A stretch of DNA of 64,000 bases from Rapana venosa (GCA_028751875.1 CM054157.1:53934229-53998228); one strand, 5' to 3'. Shown: positions 22,046 through 33,639, counted from the stretch's first letter. The notes: generated by a model not told the origin, from the sequence alone. Translations and numbers: made by a program.

Positions 22046-22189
22046 TCAAACCCTTTCATTTGTTGGTTGGCAATCGGGCCCCCAAACGCCCCCCCAATTT
22101 TTCCCATGCATTTTTCCCTACCTTGGCTTCCAGCACCTTGCACAAAAAGGATGTCTTTTTTTGGGAGTTTGATTCAAACCCTTGTGCGG

Positions 22190-22445
22190 GTCATAAAATT
22201 TTCATTTTTCATTGTGCAGCGAGGGGGGGCGGTCCCTGTACTACAGTTAGTTAAAGGGGGTTTGCTCTCAGGGGGGATGGTAATAATCGCTGGACACGGG
22301 CGACAGCTAAAGACGGTGTTCACGGTGTCTTTGTGAAAAAGAAACCCCATGCCGTGTTCATGTTTATCCTGTTTTCCACTGTAGTATAATTTGTGGTCTT
22401 CCCAGGTAGCCACAAAGATAAAGGGCACTTTTCCTAAAATGTGAA
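22190..22445 (-). pseudogene. LINE endonuclease fragment
   Basis: Minus-strand reading gives ATWEDHKLYYSGKQDKHEHG, GFLFHKDTVNTV and SCRP, the middle of an AP-endonuclease-like domain of an RTE-type LINE (compare SGEQDKHVNGVGMLVNKN at about 52680-52740). Only this block is left. It abuts a plus-strand LINE of a different family at about 22450. Confidence 0.7.
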
Positions 22446-22449
22446 GGCA

Positions 22450-23825
22450 GTCGATTGTAGTCACAATCCTAAAGAAAGGTAAACTGCGGTCATTGATAGA
22501 TAGCTATGGACCAATTGCTCTTACTTCTCATGTGGGTAAAGTAATGAAAAAAGTATACATAAGCGTATGCTTCTTTTTGTAAAAAGAATAATGTGAGCCA
22601 AACAAATCAGGCTGGTTTTCGAAATGGAAGATGTACTTGGGACCACTTAGTTAAACTAAACCATCAAATTAAAAAGCAATTTTCCAAAAGAAAAAGTGTG
22701 TTAGCCACATTTGTTTATGTGAAGAAAGCCTATGATAGATTTTGTCATGATCAATTGCTACATAAATTAAAAAACATTGGTATTAATGGCATATTAAATA
22801 AATATCTGCCAAATGTATTGTCTTATAGATCAATTTGCACTAAATTAGGTTCAATGTACCCATCCTTGTAAGCTATCGACTTGGATATACCACAAGGATC
22901 AGTACTTGCCCCTAGCTTGTTTTCTATTCTTGTATATGATCTTCCTAGCTCTTTGTTAACTAATAGTCAAGTTGTTTAGTTTGCAAATGATATTGCTATT
23001 TGGATAAATACGTCAGTTAGGTAAAACACGAAAAAGAGAGTAATCAGTTATGTTGAAAAAATATATCAGGAAGAATTAGATAAATTCTCTAGTTATATGA
23101 AAGAAAATAGATTAAAATCATCGGCAGAAAAAACGTGTCTTGTGCTTTTTAATAACGGTAACAAACCATTAACATTGCCAATCCTGAGATTAGAAGGAAG
23201 GGTGCTTCAAAACATTCAAGATGTCAAATTCTAAAGTGTATTTTTAAGTAGGAAGTTGAACTGGAAGATGCACATCAACCAAATGATAACATGGCATGGT
23301 AAAATAAGAAATGATATTGTATTTGAGATTGAATTCCTGACAATTATATTCCAAGCAGAGGTATCAGCATAACTTTGTGCTGGATCCCCTCTCACTGTGG
23401 AATTTATTCGAATTAGTTCTTTGATTCTTTGGCAAAACAAAGTGCCTTTGAATACTGTACTGAGGTGTTTATTTGTAATCTTGCATTGTCGTCTTATGAA
23501 ATTCATTCTAAGTAATTGAAATGCATACATTCAAAGATTATAACAAAACATCATCAGCAATTTTTTTGCCCACGAAATTAGAAGTTATAATACATAAACT
23601 GAGATGAAATGCATGGAATACTTAATATTAAAATAAAGTAACATGTTGTTCTATTCCCGTTTCAGTCCACAATTTGTTGTTTGATTGCCCAATTCTTTTT
23701 GACATGTATAAAAGAAGAGGTTTAAATATTCACAAGAAATATGCAACTGGTCAAGAGGTTTTATATGACTCTCAGCAATTCATAATATCAGTTGCTGAAG
23801 TCATATATTGTTCACCCATATGTCT
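22450..23825 (+). pseudogene. Non-LTR LINE reverse transcriptase fragment (Jockey/I-group-like)
   Basis: The plus strand shows VVTILKKGK and SYGPIALTSHVGKVM (about 22455-22540), TNQAGFRNGRCTWDHLVKL (22600), ATFVYVKKAYDRF (about 22715; the expected catalytic Asp is replaced by Val-Lys context), IPQGSVLAPSLFSIL (about 22890) and FANDIAIWIN (about 22985, with FAND instead of the usual ADD). The C-terminal part continues with stops and ends at about 23820 with LFDCPILFDMYKRRGLNIHKK. The endonuclease is missing. The element runs directly into a (TATC)n tract, which may be its tail. This family is seen once in the window. Confidence 0.7.
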
Positions 23826-24095
<270 letters not shown>

Positions 24096-24239
24096 TGTGT
24101 GTAAAAATAGGTACTTTGGTATGAATGCCGGAGTGTCTAAATCACCATGTAGTGAATAGACATTAAACAAAACAGAGAAAACAAAACAAAACTATTGAAA
24201 CTATAGATTATTTATCATTGATTGTACAACTGTGTAAGA

Positions 24240-24362
24240 TAAGGTTGAATGCATACGCTTTGATTTGTCTTTGCAAGATATAATGCTATATAAGTTTCAT
24301 TTATTATTAATATTATTAATATTATTAGTATTATTCATTATTATTATTGTTATTATTATTTC
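24240..24362 (+). repeat. SINE/LINE 3' tail with ATT repeats
   Basis: CGCTTTGATTTGTCTTTGCAAG, then GCTATATAAGTTTCATTTATT and (ATT)n. It is the same terminal module as in the complete SINE at 52152-52676. Confidence 0.7.
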
Positions 24363-25091
24363 AATATTTTCTTTATCAGCTGGTAAAGAAATCTGCGTTT
24401 CTGTCAGATACTGTTTAGTTCTAGTTTTGGTCATTCTTATGCCTGGTACATGATCCGTCATTCATTTTCACTGCGTAGCAATAAAATATACAATCTTTGA
24501 CATTTTCTAAAGGAGTTGTTTCAATCTTTATTTTATGCTGTGTGTGGCATCTGCTTTTGGCAACATGCAGCACTTTTGTCTTTTTGGCATTAAATTTGGG
24601 AAAGAAAAAGTACTGTAGTTTCAAAATCAATCAAGATCTCAAAATCGACAACCTGACCCCCTCCTATCTTCAATGGCTCCTAGAGGTGAAGTGGGGTCAG
24701 GTGCAATGCGACTCATTTCGGGTTGGAGGGTCCCACATGTACTTTGACTCTTAGCAATGACAGTCAGATTGTAAGTACTCACTGGATGAGAAGTTTACAT
24801 GTGTGACTCGTTTCAACCACATAGGCCGCTATTATTTAATTTCAGAAGTCTTTCTTTTTTTTCTTTAAATGAGAGAGTGGGTGCTTTTTTTAAAAATTTT
24901 TTTTTGGTGGGTTTTTTGTGTTGGCTGTTGGTGTTTTGTTTACACGTGTGGTTGTCATGGCTGGACCCGACTTCCACATGCTATTGACAACATGACAAAA
25001 AAATCGTGTAGGCCTTGGTACTGATTGGCATCCGTAGCTAAGAAAACCTCTGTTCTTTAGCCTTGGTGTCTGGGGGAGAGATGCTCCCTAC

Positions 25092-25196
25092 CTTTGGTAC
25101 AGAAGCCGGTGTCTCTGGCACATATGTTGTCCACACAATCTACATCGCAGGTCAGACTGCAACTAGCACCGTACAAACCCTTTGGGCAGAAAGGAG
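25092..25196 (-). other. EGF-like exon, 105 nt, phase 1-1, with consensus splice sites
   Basis: On the minus strand a (TG)n tract ends in GTGTGTGCAG and is followed by 105 nt that read CPKGLYGASC and then Cys at regular spacing (LTC, VDC, NIC) to GFCTKG. The reading frame carries seven cysteines if the preceding acceptor-side codons are counted. This is the pattern of the EGF/laminin-like repeats of MEGF or scavenger-receptor type proteins. The exon ends AAAG and is followed by GTAGGG, a donor. Splicing would leave phase 1 on both sides, the symmetric class used in exon shuffling. No neighbouring exon of such a gene is visible, so it is either a stray exon inside a repeat or part of a gene with very long introns. 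Confidence 0.55.
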
Positions 25197-25197
<1 letters not shown>

Positions 25198-25262
<65 letters not shown>

Positions 25263-25326
25263 GCAAACACGCACGCAAACACACACACACACACACACAC
25301 ACAACACACACACACACACACACACA
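25198..25326. repeat. (CA)n microsatellite
   Basis: Nearly pure CA for about 130 bp with small interruptions. It stands between the EGF-like exon and the LINE fragment. Confidence 0.95.
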
Positions 25327-25329
25327 ACC

Positions 25330-26205
25330 TCTTTTTATAGGTAAATGAGCATTGAAGAAGTTGACTCACACATAATTTGGAGTGTAATAAATGACAAAAA
25401 TCTTACTTGGACTAAACACATGCTGGCATTAGGAAAATGTCTTGCTTACAAGCTTCTTCAATTATTGAGAATGAAAGACGTTCTCAATAACCATCTAGGC
25501 AAACTATTTTTGTGGCCATGTTTTGCTTTGGGAAAGCTGCAGTGAAACAAATCTAAAAGTCATTCATCGACTACATAAAAAGAGCACTGAAACTTGTCCT
25601 ATTAAAAGCAAGCTCCATAACCATCAACAGTTATAACCAAAGGAATACTCTAACTTTCAAAACCAGACTTTATCTAAATAAAGCTCTCTTTGTTCATAAA
25701 TTGTTCAATGGAAATGCCCCTATTACCATTAACTTCCAAATTAATGCACACAGACCTAATCATAAAAAAAATATTTTACTAGCATTTCCTAGATGCAGAA
25801 ATCACCATTCCAAAAGAAGCTTGATATATTCAGATCGTAATTTCTGCAACAAGTGGCCATAACATTTAAAATAAATAAAAAACAAAAATAATTTAAGACT
25901 GCTTACAAATAATGAAGTGCACACAGGGATAGGAAGTGACTCAGAAGTCAAATCAGTCATGCTAAAAAAGAATTGATCAACACTTTCTGTATCCCTTAGA
26001 TATACTTTGGGTAATGTCATGTGCACAAAAGTTGAATTACGCACATATGTGGATGCTGGGGTTCATGTGCATTATTGTTTTTTGTGTGTGAAAAGTGGCC
26101 AAGCTTGTTGGTGCTACAAGTGTTGTTGGTTGTTTTTATCTACTGAAGGGTAGGTCTTTTTCCCTAATTATGTAGTAGGCTGGCAGATGAGATTGCAACT
26201 CACTA
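25330..26205 (+). pseudogene. CR1/Jockey-group LINE C-terminal fragment (right arm)
   Basis: Plus-strand reading SIEEVDSHIIWSVINDKNLTW, then AYKLLQLLRMKDVLNNHLGKLF, KRALKLVLLKASS and a tail with NQRNTLTFKTRLYLNKALFVHKLF, then 3' untranslated sequence to about 26205. A frameshift lies near 25540. It belongs to the same family as 431-1830. The catalytic palm is absent. Confidence 0.7.
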
Positions 26206-27010
26206 GGGAGGATGACAAATATCCTCTCATCGCTACTTGGTAGTAATTAGCTAGAAGAGATAAATAGTTCTCACCAAAGTTAACATTGTAAGTCAAAACA
26301 AAACTTCATCACTTGTGCATTTGGCCAGGGCAGGTCAGGGACCTAAAAACTGTATTCTCCCATTCAGCAAGACTGTTGGGATGGAGGGGTAATAAGCTAT
26401 AATTTTGTACTGAAACTTAAACTTGTCAAGTTAAACTTATGATAGAAACTAAGGAAAGAAACAGGAGTTAAAAAGAAAGTAAACAAAAAGTAACGAAAAA
26501 TAAATAAAAGCAAATGGTAAAAGAAAGTAAAAACAATAGATGGAAATAAGAGATGATTGTGAAGGAAAATGTAACTAATACAATGATAGGGTGACATTGC
26601 AGAAATGGAAACTTATTGAAAAATACTTAGTGGGTACAAAAGCAAAATATACACTGTCACATAGAAAAAAAAGTGATAATAGTGATATGTTTGGCACCTT
26701 TTAACAACAAAAACAAACAAAAGCCCCAAAACAAATATGGACATGACTTCAACATCCACGCATGTGCACAATGCAACACTTGCACACAAGAAAAAAATAA
26801 ACAACTATAACCTTTCACAGATTGTTAAGACACTCACACACTTAACATCTACTCATAGAACACTGATTCACCGTATTTATAATAACAATAATAATAATAG
26901 TCATAATCATAATAAATGGAGCTTATATTGCGCTATATCTTGCAAAGACAAATCAAAGCGCATTCATTCAACCTAATGTTACACAGACGATTACACATTT
27001 ACATAACAAT
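26206..27010. repeat. Inverted copy of 48450-48830 plus a reversed SINE tail
   Basis: 26210-26560 matches the reverse complement of 48480-48820, sharing words such as GAGAACTATTTATCTCTTCTA and AACTTGACAAGTT. 26880-26965 holds the reversed ATT-type SINE tail. The rest is AT-rich and unassigned. Confidence 0.6.
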
Positions 27011-27582
27011 AAAACAAAATATCATGGAATTATGTATTCTTATACATGGCTGTAGTGATCATCTTTCCATATGTATCACATGTAAAAGAAAAGGTACACA
27101 AATCCTAAACGTAGGCCACGGATAATTTTACTTACCAGTGATTTGAAAAAAATCTATGGAAACACTCTTCTAGCTTCTTCTATAAACGTTTGGAATTTAC
27201 AGATTCAGAACAAGCCTTGACTTTCTGGCTTGAAACATTCATGTTTATAATTATATGATAACTATGCTCCCTTTATAACCCACAGAGTAAGCATAAAGTA
27301 TGGTCTAAATGAATAACAAATAAAACTGTCTCTGAAGCACATGATCGAGAAAACTTACTAAAAGCTGGATAGTTTAATTAATAAAAAGTTTAAAGGAATA
27401 AGGCTAAGTCTCTAAAGCAACCAAGTAAACAACAGTATTTTCAAAATCTTACCTCATCCAAAGATAATTTCATATCCATGCGGAAAGCTATCAATCCCCT
27501 TATCAAAAATTTGACCATGACATTCAAATATTCAGATAGCTCTCCTGATCACCTGAATACCTATTCTGCCACCATAACAGAC

Positions 27583-28070
27583 TCATTGATTAAAAAAGTC
27601 ACCATAACAAAATCCCCTGAAATAACTATTTTCAAAAACCCCATTCACACTCACTTCCTTAAACAGATTCGTCATGAAAAAGTTTTCTCTCTGGAGTGTT
27701 ACTAACTTCTTTGGCTGTAGGTCAATAATAGACATGTTTTGAACTGTCAACGGTTTTTGTGGATTTTTTTTATCTTTCTTTGTCTGTGATCTGGCACCAG
27801 CTAGGCAAGGCACAAATGAACTACCTGAACCACCATGCACATTAGATACACCCAGTTAGTTACCGAAAATGAGATCACATGCAGGGTTTACAATGACACA
27901 CACAGTAAGTAGACCTGAAAAGTATGGGATATCAACAGTAATCAAAGCTAGTGGAAACTCCTGTATCTCCATACCAAATGTCCAGATACTGACAAGGAAG
28001 AACACATGATTTCCTAACACTTGCAGTTGTACACCCTGTGTCCCTAAGAACTGAAGCCTGGAACCCACTT
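27583..28070 (-). pseudogene. pro: Gypsy protease C terminus and pro-RT linker (copy B)
   Basis: The frame at 27856-28068 reads FPLALITVDIPYFSGLL and then VNPACDLIFGN, the C-terminal strand and helix region of the Gypsy retropepsin, where I/L-G-N closes the domain. After a stop the frame at 27583-27840 gives a basic linker (RSQTKKDKKNPQKPL) typical of the stretch between protease and reverse transcriptase in mollusc-type Gypsy elements. The N-terminal catalytic DTG is not readable upstream. The protease would cleave gag-pol. Confidence 0.65.
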
Positions 28071-28500
28071 ATTGTACACTACTCCAGTCTAAGACCACAT
28101 ACACTATCCTGAGGTGCTAGTGCATATGAAGTTCCATAGTCTGCATACCCTACAGCTACAAAGTCAGCTGATGTAAAAAGAAGGTAAGGACATTCCTTAA
28201 CATGATGAAGTTGACACCCATAGTGTGAACGATTATACCCAGTCTGTGACTGTTGACCTTTTTGACCCTTTGATACTCTTTGCTAGTAACAACTGGAATA
28301 TGGGGTCCTGACTAAATCTTTTTTTATTATACTATATGTATGCAATCATTTTTTTATGTACAATATTGAAGTGCAGTCATGAACATGCGACTATTACGAG
28401 TTTACGTTTATTGATATTGATATTTGCTTGCCATGCATATATGACTCAATATATAATTATATGATACAAAAGAATAAATAAGTAAAAAAATATATATATA

Positions 28501-29340
28501 TTATGTATTTGTAACAACAAAAGAAATTACTTTTTTTTTTAACTGTCCGTTAGAGTTAACCAGTTGGAAAGGTTGTCTAGTGTGACGACTATGAGTATTT
28601 TGCTGTTGCTGAGGTCCTCTGATATGTGGTCCTGATCCCTGAAAACGCTGATACCAAAAACGGAAAACAAGGGGTGGGCTTTTGAAATGGTTGATTTGCA
28701 TAATTTCAACAACCCAAAGCTTGTTTGTTTTTAAATTCCCTTTTGTCAGGGTCGTGTTTAGCAACCCCATGTCAAATACGAAAAGTCCCTTTACAAGGAA
28801 GTTTTTGTCTGGGTAAGCAAGACAGTTGGTCTGCTAACTAACTTTCTTCAAAAGTAGTCAATTCCTTCCCTCAGAAAAAAAACTAACACTGCGAGTTTAT
28901 TTAATAACACCTGCAACGCTGTTCATGCAAAACAATTTAAAAGCCCTTTAACGTGTTTGTCTGTGTACTCAATCCATTGATCCACATAAGGGGAAATTTT
29001 ACAAAAAAGATGAAAAGGGTTCGTTCTCAGGGGGGACTGCACGGAATTTTATCACAAAAAGCATCAGCTGTGCATTGAAACTTTTATAGAGTTCCTCCGA
29101 AACTGTCTCAAATCAGACCTTCTTTTTCCTTAGAGTGTTATACAGAATTGAGACTTTTTTTATTTATCTGCAAAATTTAATGCCATCGTCTTTTGGCCAT
29201 CCCCTTGAAGACACATTATTTTTGAACCCCAAAAGGGGACAGAGTCAATGTCACTTTTGTTCATAAAGGGGGGATTTTAGGATGAGACGTTTTGGCTTAG
29301 TGCTACAAATTTAGGAGGGGTTTTGGAGATGGAAAATTAG
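28501..29340 (-). pseudogene. gag: Gypsy gag capsid and C-terminal region (copy B)
   Basis: Minus strand. The C-terminal 89-codon frame (28501-28770) is nearly identical to copy A 2821-3100. Upstream, 28780-29330 aligns with 2240-2810 of copy A but contains many extra bases in homopolymers. The capsid can be recognised only through that alignment. Confidence 0.65.
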
Positions 29341-29469
29341 TGTTCAATATTGAACCTATCTTCTTTTAAACCTGCCCCGTCTCTACTAAGTTGTTGTAGC
29401 TTAAAGTACTTCTTCCTTTTTACCCAAAACCTCCTTTAACTTCCTTCCTGTTCTTTCTTCTCCTCTTGT

Positions 29470-31195
29470 TCTCTGCCCTTTTTCTCTTTCTCCCCAGCTG
29501 ACCCTTCTTCAACTCTCTTTTTCCCCACTTTTCTAGTCCTTTTTTCCCCTAACCCCTCTCTCCCACATCTTTCCTCAACTCTCTTCCCCTCTCCTTGCTA
29601 GTCTCTTTTCCCAACTCTCTCTCCCTTTTCCCCTTGCAGTCCTTTCCTCAACTCCCCTCTTTCCATTTCTAGTCTCTTTTCCTCTAACTCTCTCTTTCTC
29701 CTTGCTAGCTCTTTTTTCCCCTAACTCCTCTTTTTACTTTTCTAGTCTCTTTTCCTCTAAAATCCTCCTCTCAAACCCCTTCTCTTTTCCTCTAACTCTC
29801 TCTCTCTCACTTTCTAAACTCTTTTCCTCTAACTCTTCTTTTTCCCCTTGTAAAACTCTTTTCCTCTAACTCCTTCTCTCACTCCTAGTTTCTTTTCCTT
29901 AACCTTTTTTTCTCACTTTCTAGTCTCTTTTCCTCTAACTCTCTCTTTCTCACTTCTAAATTTTTCCTCTAACTCTCTCTCTCTACTCCTTCTCTTTTCT
30001 CTAACTCTTTCCCTTTTTCCTTCTAAACTCTTTCCCTAACTCTCTCTCTCCACTCGCTATTTCTTTTCCTTCTCTTTCTTTCTCACTTGCTTCCCCCTTT
30101 CCTCTAACTCCTCTTTTCTTCTTGCTTCCTTTTCCCCTTTCTCTCCCCTCTCTCCTCCAGGGCCTTTTCCCCTCTTCTTTTTTCTCACTTTAAATCTTTT
30201 CCCTCTTTCTTTTTCATTCAACTCTTTTTTTAAATCTCTCTCTCTCCCCTATCTCTTTCCCCCCTAACTCTCTCTTTCTCACTTGCTTCTTTTTTCAAAT
30301 CTCTCTTTCTCACTTCTAAAATCTTTTCTCTCTCTTTTCTCCTACTCCTTTTTTTCCTTACCTTTCTTTCCCTTCTGTCTCTTTTCCTCTAAAACTCTCC
30401 TTTTCTCCTTCTAAAACTCTTTTTCCTCTAAATTCTTTCCCCTCACCCCTAGTCTCTTTTCCTCTAACTCTCCTCTCTCCTTGTAAACTTTTTCTTCTCT
30501 CTCTTTCTCATTAAAAACTCTTTTTTCCCCTTAATCCTCTCTCTCACTCGCTAGTCTCTTTTCCTCTAAACTCTTCTTTCTCACTTGCTAAACTCTTTTC
30601 CTCTAACTCTCTCTTTCTCACTTGCTAAACTCTTTTCCTCTAACTCTCTCTTTCTCACTTGCTAAACTCTTTTCCTCTAACTCTCTCTCTCTCACTTGCT
30701 AGTTTCTTTTCCTTAACTCTTTCTTTCTCACTTGCTAATCTCTTTTCCTCTAACTCTCTCTTTCTCACTTGCTAGTCTCTTTTCCTATAACTCTCTCTTA
30801 GTTGCTAGTCTCTTTTCCTATAACTCCCTCTTAGTTGCTAGTCTCTTTTCCTATAACTCCCTCTTAGTTGCTAGTCTCTTTTTCTATAACTCCCTCTTAG
30901 TTGCTAGTCTCTTTTCCTATAACTCCCTCTTAGTTGCTTGTCTCTTTTTCTATAACTCCCTCTTAGTTGCTAGTGTTTTAGTTGGTAGTCACTTTTCCTC
31001 TAACTCCCTCTTAGTTGCTAGTCACATTTCCTCTAACTAACTCTTAGTTGCTAGTCTCTTTTCCTCTAACTCCCTCTTAGTTGCTAGTCTCTTTTCCTCT
31101 AACTCCCTCTTAGTTGCTAGTCTCTTTTCCTATAACTCCCTCTTAGTTGCTAGTCTCTTTTCCTATAACTCTCTTTCACTAGCTGATCGTTTTTC
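29470..31195 (-). repeat. Expanded gag coiled-coil tandem array
   Basis: About 1.7 kb of units 33-37 bp long (CTCTTTTCCTCTAACTC plus CACTTGCTAGT and variants; at 30780-31180 a clean 33-bp type with CTTAGTTGCTAG). On the minus strand each unit encodes about 11 residues such as LATKRELxEKR, and many units now carry TAG. Copy A has only about six units. The left third (29500-30500) is scrambled by indels. Confidence 0.85.
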
Positions 31196-31204
31196 CTGTA
31201 AACT

Positions 31205-31750
31205 CCCTGTAACTCCAAACTTGTCACATCTCTTATTCTTTCATGTCTGGACTATTGTACTTCTCTTTTGGCTGGTCTGCCAGCATCATCTATCCACTCC
31301 CTTCAACGCATACAAAACTCTGCAGCTCGATTAGTCCTCAAAAAGAAAAAAATCTGAGCATATTACTCCACTCCTGCAATCTCTTCACTGGTTGCCTGTG
31401 CCACAGAGAGTAAAGTACAAGATCAGTACCCTCTGTTACAAATGTCTCCACAAAACAGCACCCTCCTACCTCTGTGAATGTCTTCCCTGTACACTCCTTC
31501 TCGTTCCCTCCGCTCAGCTGAGATACCTTGAGCTTATGAATACCTAGATTCAACCAATCCACTGTTGGCCTTTCGCTCTTTCTCTATTTCTGGTCCATAA
31601 ATCTGGAATGACCTCCCTCTCTCCCTTCGTGAAAGCCTACTTACGACAGCTTTAAATCCAGCCTCAAAACATACCTATTTCAACCTAAGATTTTTCCCTC
31701 TTGTTTCATCTCATGTCTGTCCCTCCCTTTTGAAAGCCAAAATTCCAACA
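31205..31750 (+). pseudogene. L2-like LINE C-terminal fragment
   Basis: Plus-strand reading shows the C-terminal signature of L2/CR1-group elements: ITPLLQSLHWLPVPQRVKYKI at about 31365-31430, CYKCLHKTAPSYL, then RFNQSTVG-like and IWNDLPLSL-like blocks in shifted frames and a Phe/Leu tail. Only the last part of the reverse transcriptase ORF and a little 3' sequence are left, as for a 5'-truncated insertion. A (TG)n tract follows. Confidence 0.75.
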
Positions 31751-31775
31751 CCCTGCTGAAATGTACAAACCTGGG

Positions 31776-31809
<34 letters not shown>

Positions 31810-31858
31810 TGTGTGTGTGTGTGGGGTGTGTGTGTGTGTTGTGTGTGTGTGTGTGTAC
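31776..31858. repeat. (TG)n microsatellite
   Basis: About 80 bp of TG with few interruptions after the L2-like fragment. Confidence 0.95.
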
Positions 31859-31948
31859 ATTTGAATTTGTTAGAATACTGTTAATCATTGTTGGTTGTTT
31901 GTGTGGGAGCAGATTGAATGGAAGCGCTCTGGTTTGTAATTGCAAGAT

Positions 31949-32215
31949 ATCGGTGGATCGGTGGTCTAGAGGTAACGCGCCTGTCTAGAAAGCAAAAAGT
32001 CCGGGTCTGAAGTGTGCGGCGGTTCGTACCCCGTTTGGACCGGAAATTTTTCCCCCATCCATTAGACCTTGAGTGGTGGTCTGGGCGCTAGTTTTTCGGA
32101 TGAGACGATAAACCGAGGTCCCGTGTGTTACACGTAATTATTTAGCGCACGTAAAAAAAACCACGGCAACAAGAAAGTTGTCCCTGGCAAAATTCTTAGA
32201 AAAAAGCCACCAGAA
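31949..32215 (+). mobile_element. tRNA-derived SINE (family 2), 5' part only
   Basis: GGATCGGTGGTCTAGAGGTAACGCGCC (A box) and GGTTCGTACCCCG (B-box-like) with the body to GCCAC at about 32210, nearly identical to 52168-52437. The 3' half with the ATT tail is absent, which is unusual for a retroposed copy. Confidence 0.85.
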
Positions 32216-32688
32216 ACAAAGAGGAAGAATATACACGCTCACAAAGTGAAATTTCACCCCAAATCAGATGCAAATACTAGATCTTGAATATCCAATGAGA
32301 TAAATTAATCAGGGATACAAATCAAAACCTTAACAGGGAGAGAGGAAAAACAAATGATTTTCTAACAACTTTTTCAGGGAGGGAAACAAAGCATAATCTT
32401 AAGCCTGGGTCACCACTGCCATGCTACCAATCACACGCCTTTTTACACATAGACCCGCTGCCACCTCCAGCACACTCGTGCTACCACTCCACTCAACCAG
32501 AGGCTACACAATGTTAAATTCCCTCACCTCTACAGAGGGTTTTATTTGCAATAATGATGTCTGATTAATTTCATGGGTATTATACATTTCATTCAAGGAT
32601 AGGCGGATTATTCCACCATTATTCAATATTCCAGTCAGAAAATAATTACGAATCTGTTTAAATATTATATCAGCCTCCATTATCCTTA
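32216..32688. other. Unassigned sequence before Polinton copy 2
   Basis: No frame above 60 codons and no match to other parts of the window. It includes a stretch with CCACCTCCAGCACACTCG of locally higher GC. Confidence 0.4.
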
Positions 32689-32828
32689 GAGATAGGGAAA
32701 AAGCCGATTCAAGCTCAACTACTTACTTTTTATCCAAAACCACGCAACTTTTGGTCCGATAAGGCAAGCTTGCATAGTTTTATATAAAAACTAAGCAGTT
32801 TACCTTAAATTGGCTTTTTCCCTATCTC
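32689..32828. repeat. Terminal palindrome of Polinton copy 2 (140 bp)
   Basis: Begins GAGATAGGGAAAAAGCC and ends with the exact reverse complement. The interior is an imperfect palindrome (AAGCTCAACTACTTAC against GTTTACCTTAAATT, and others). It aligns to 47858-48015 in reverse orientation, with an ~18-bp shorter loop. Confidence 0.85.
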
Positions 32829-32935
32829 TCTACTAAAACTGAAAGTAATACTAATTTATTTGTAATGAGCAAACAAATAAAAGTATGGGAATTTATGATA
32901 AAACAACTTTATATGAAATACAAATATTTAAGAAA

Positions 32936-33248
32936 TTGACAAGAACTTAATAAATACTTATTTCAGAACTTAACAAATACTTATTTAAGAACCTAACAAG
33001 AACCTAACAAGAACTAAAACAAGAACTTAACAAGAATCTAACAAGAACCTAACAAAAAAAATGACAAGAACCTGACAAGAACTTAATAAATACTTATTTA
33101 AGAACTTAACAAATACTTATTTAAGAACCTAACAAGAACTAAAGAAAGAACCTAGCAAGAACCTAAGAAGAACTAAAGCAATAACTTAAAAAAAACTAAA
33201 ACAAAAACCTGACAAGAATCTAACAAGAACATAACAAAGAATCTAACA
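32936..33248 (+). repeat. Subterminal tandem array of Polinton copy 2
   Basis: Units AACAAGAACCT and AACAAATACTTATTTAAG repeated over about 310 bp. The position corresponds to 5207-5490 in copy 1, but the unit composition has drifted. Confidence 0.8.
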
Positions 33249-33249
33249 A

Positions 33250-33525
33250 ACCAGCCGCCATGGCGCAGTGGTTAGCGCCTTGGGTTACGGACTGGAAGGT
33301 CGCGGGTTCGATTCCCATAAGAGTCATAGGGATTTTTCGGACTCCGGCCGGCTCCTACCCAGAGTGAGTGTGCTGTGGGCCAGTGGGAAGACTGGGACCA
33401 CACAGTCGAGCTTCATCCACTTAACGGATGCGAGTTTGAGAGTGTTGCCAAATTACCTGACCAACACTGCAGGTGTCCCGTACTCTCGGGGCCCGGGTTT
33501 ACTCCGGGGTATATTATGATAGTAA
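33250..33525 (+). mobile_element. tRNA-derived SINE (family 3)
   Basis: The head CCATGGCGCAGTGGTTAGCGCC (A box) and a perfect B-box GGGTTCGATTCCC at about 33304 are followed by a GC-richer body (CCGGCCGGCTCCTACCCAGAGTG) and an end near GGTATATTATGAT. It is not related in the body to the other two SINE families. It sits inside Polinton copy 2 where genes A and B would be. Confidence 0.8.
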
Positions 33526-33639
33526 GCGTAGAGTACAACCCTGTCAAGTAGTCTCAAAGCATATGCACTTCCACAGCACATCATTACGTCATCCCATTGT
33601 CATTGATCATCATGCATTTAAAAAAAAATTTCCCTCTGA

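Larger units (their letters stand above)
27010..31195 (-). mobile_element. Gypsy-type LTR retrotransposon fragment, copy B (gag-pro only)
   Basis: Inverted relative to copy A (1822-4815), same gene content and same internal end. It has no SINE at the copy A insertion site. From right to left it holds the coiled-coil array, capsid-like gag (about 28780-29330, broken), C-terminal gag (28501-28770), protease C terminus (27856-28068) and linker (27583-27840). No LTR, reverse transcriptase or integrase is seen. Confidence 0.75.

Noticed and set aside
21156..22172. Long open frames across 21546-22045
   Set aside because: They exist only because unknown bases are translated as X. The same holds for frames across 45577-46076.
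25063..25348. Thr-His repeat proteins in the (CA)n tract
   Set aside because: They are frames of a microsatellite. Only the 105-nt EGF-like segment on the other strand has a pattern beyond the repeat.
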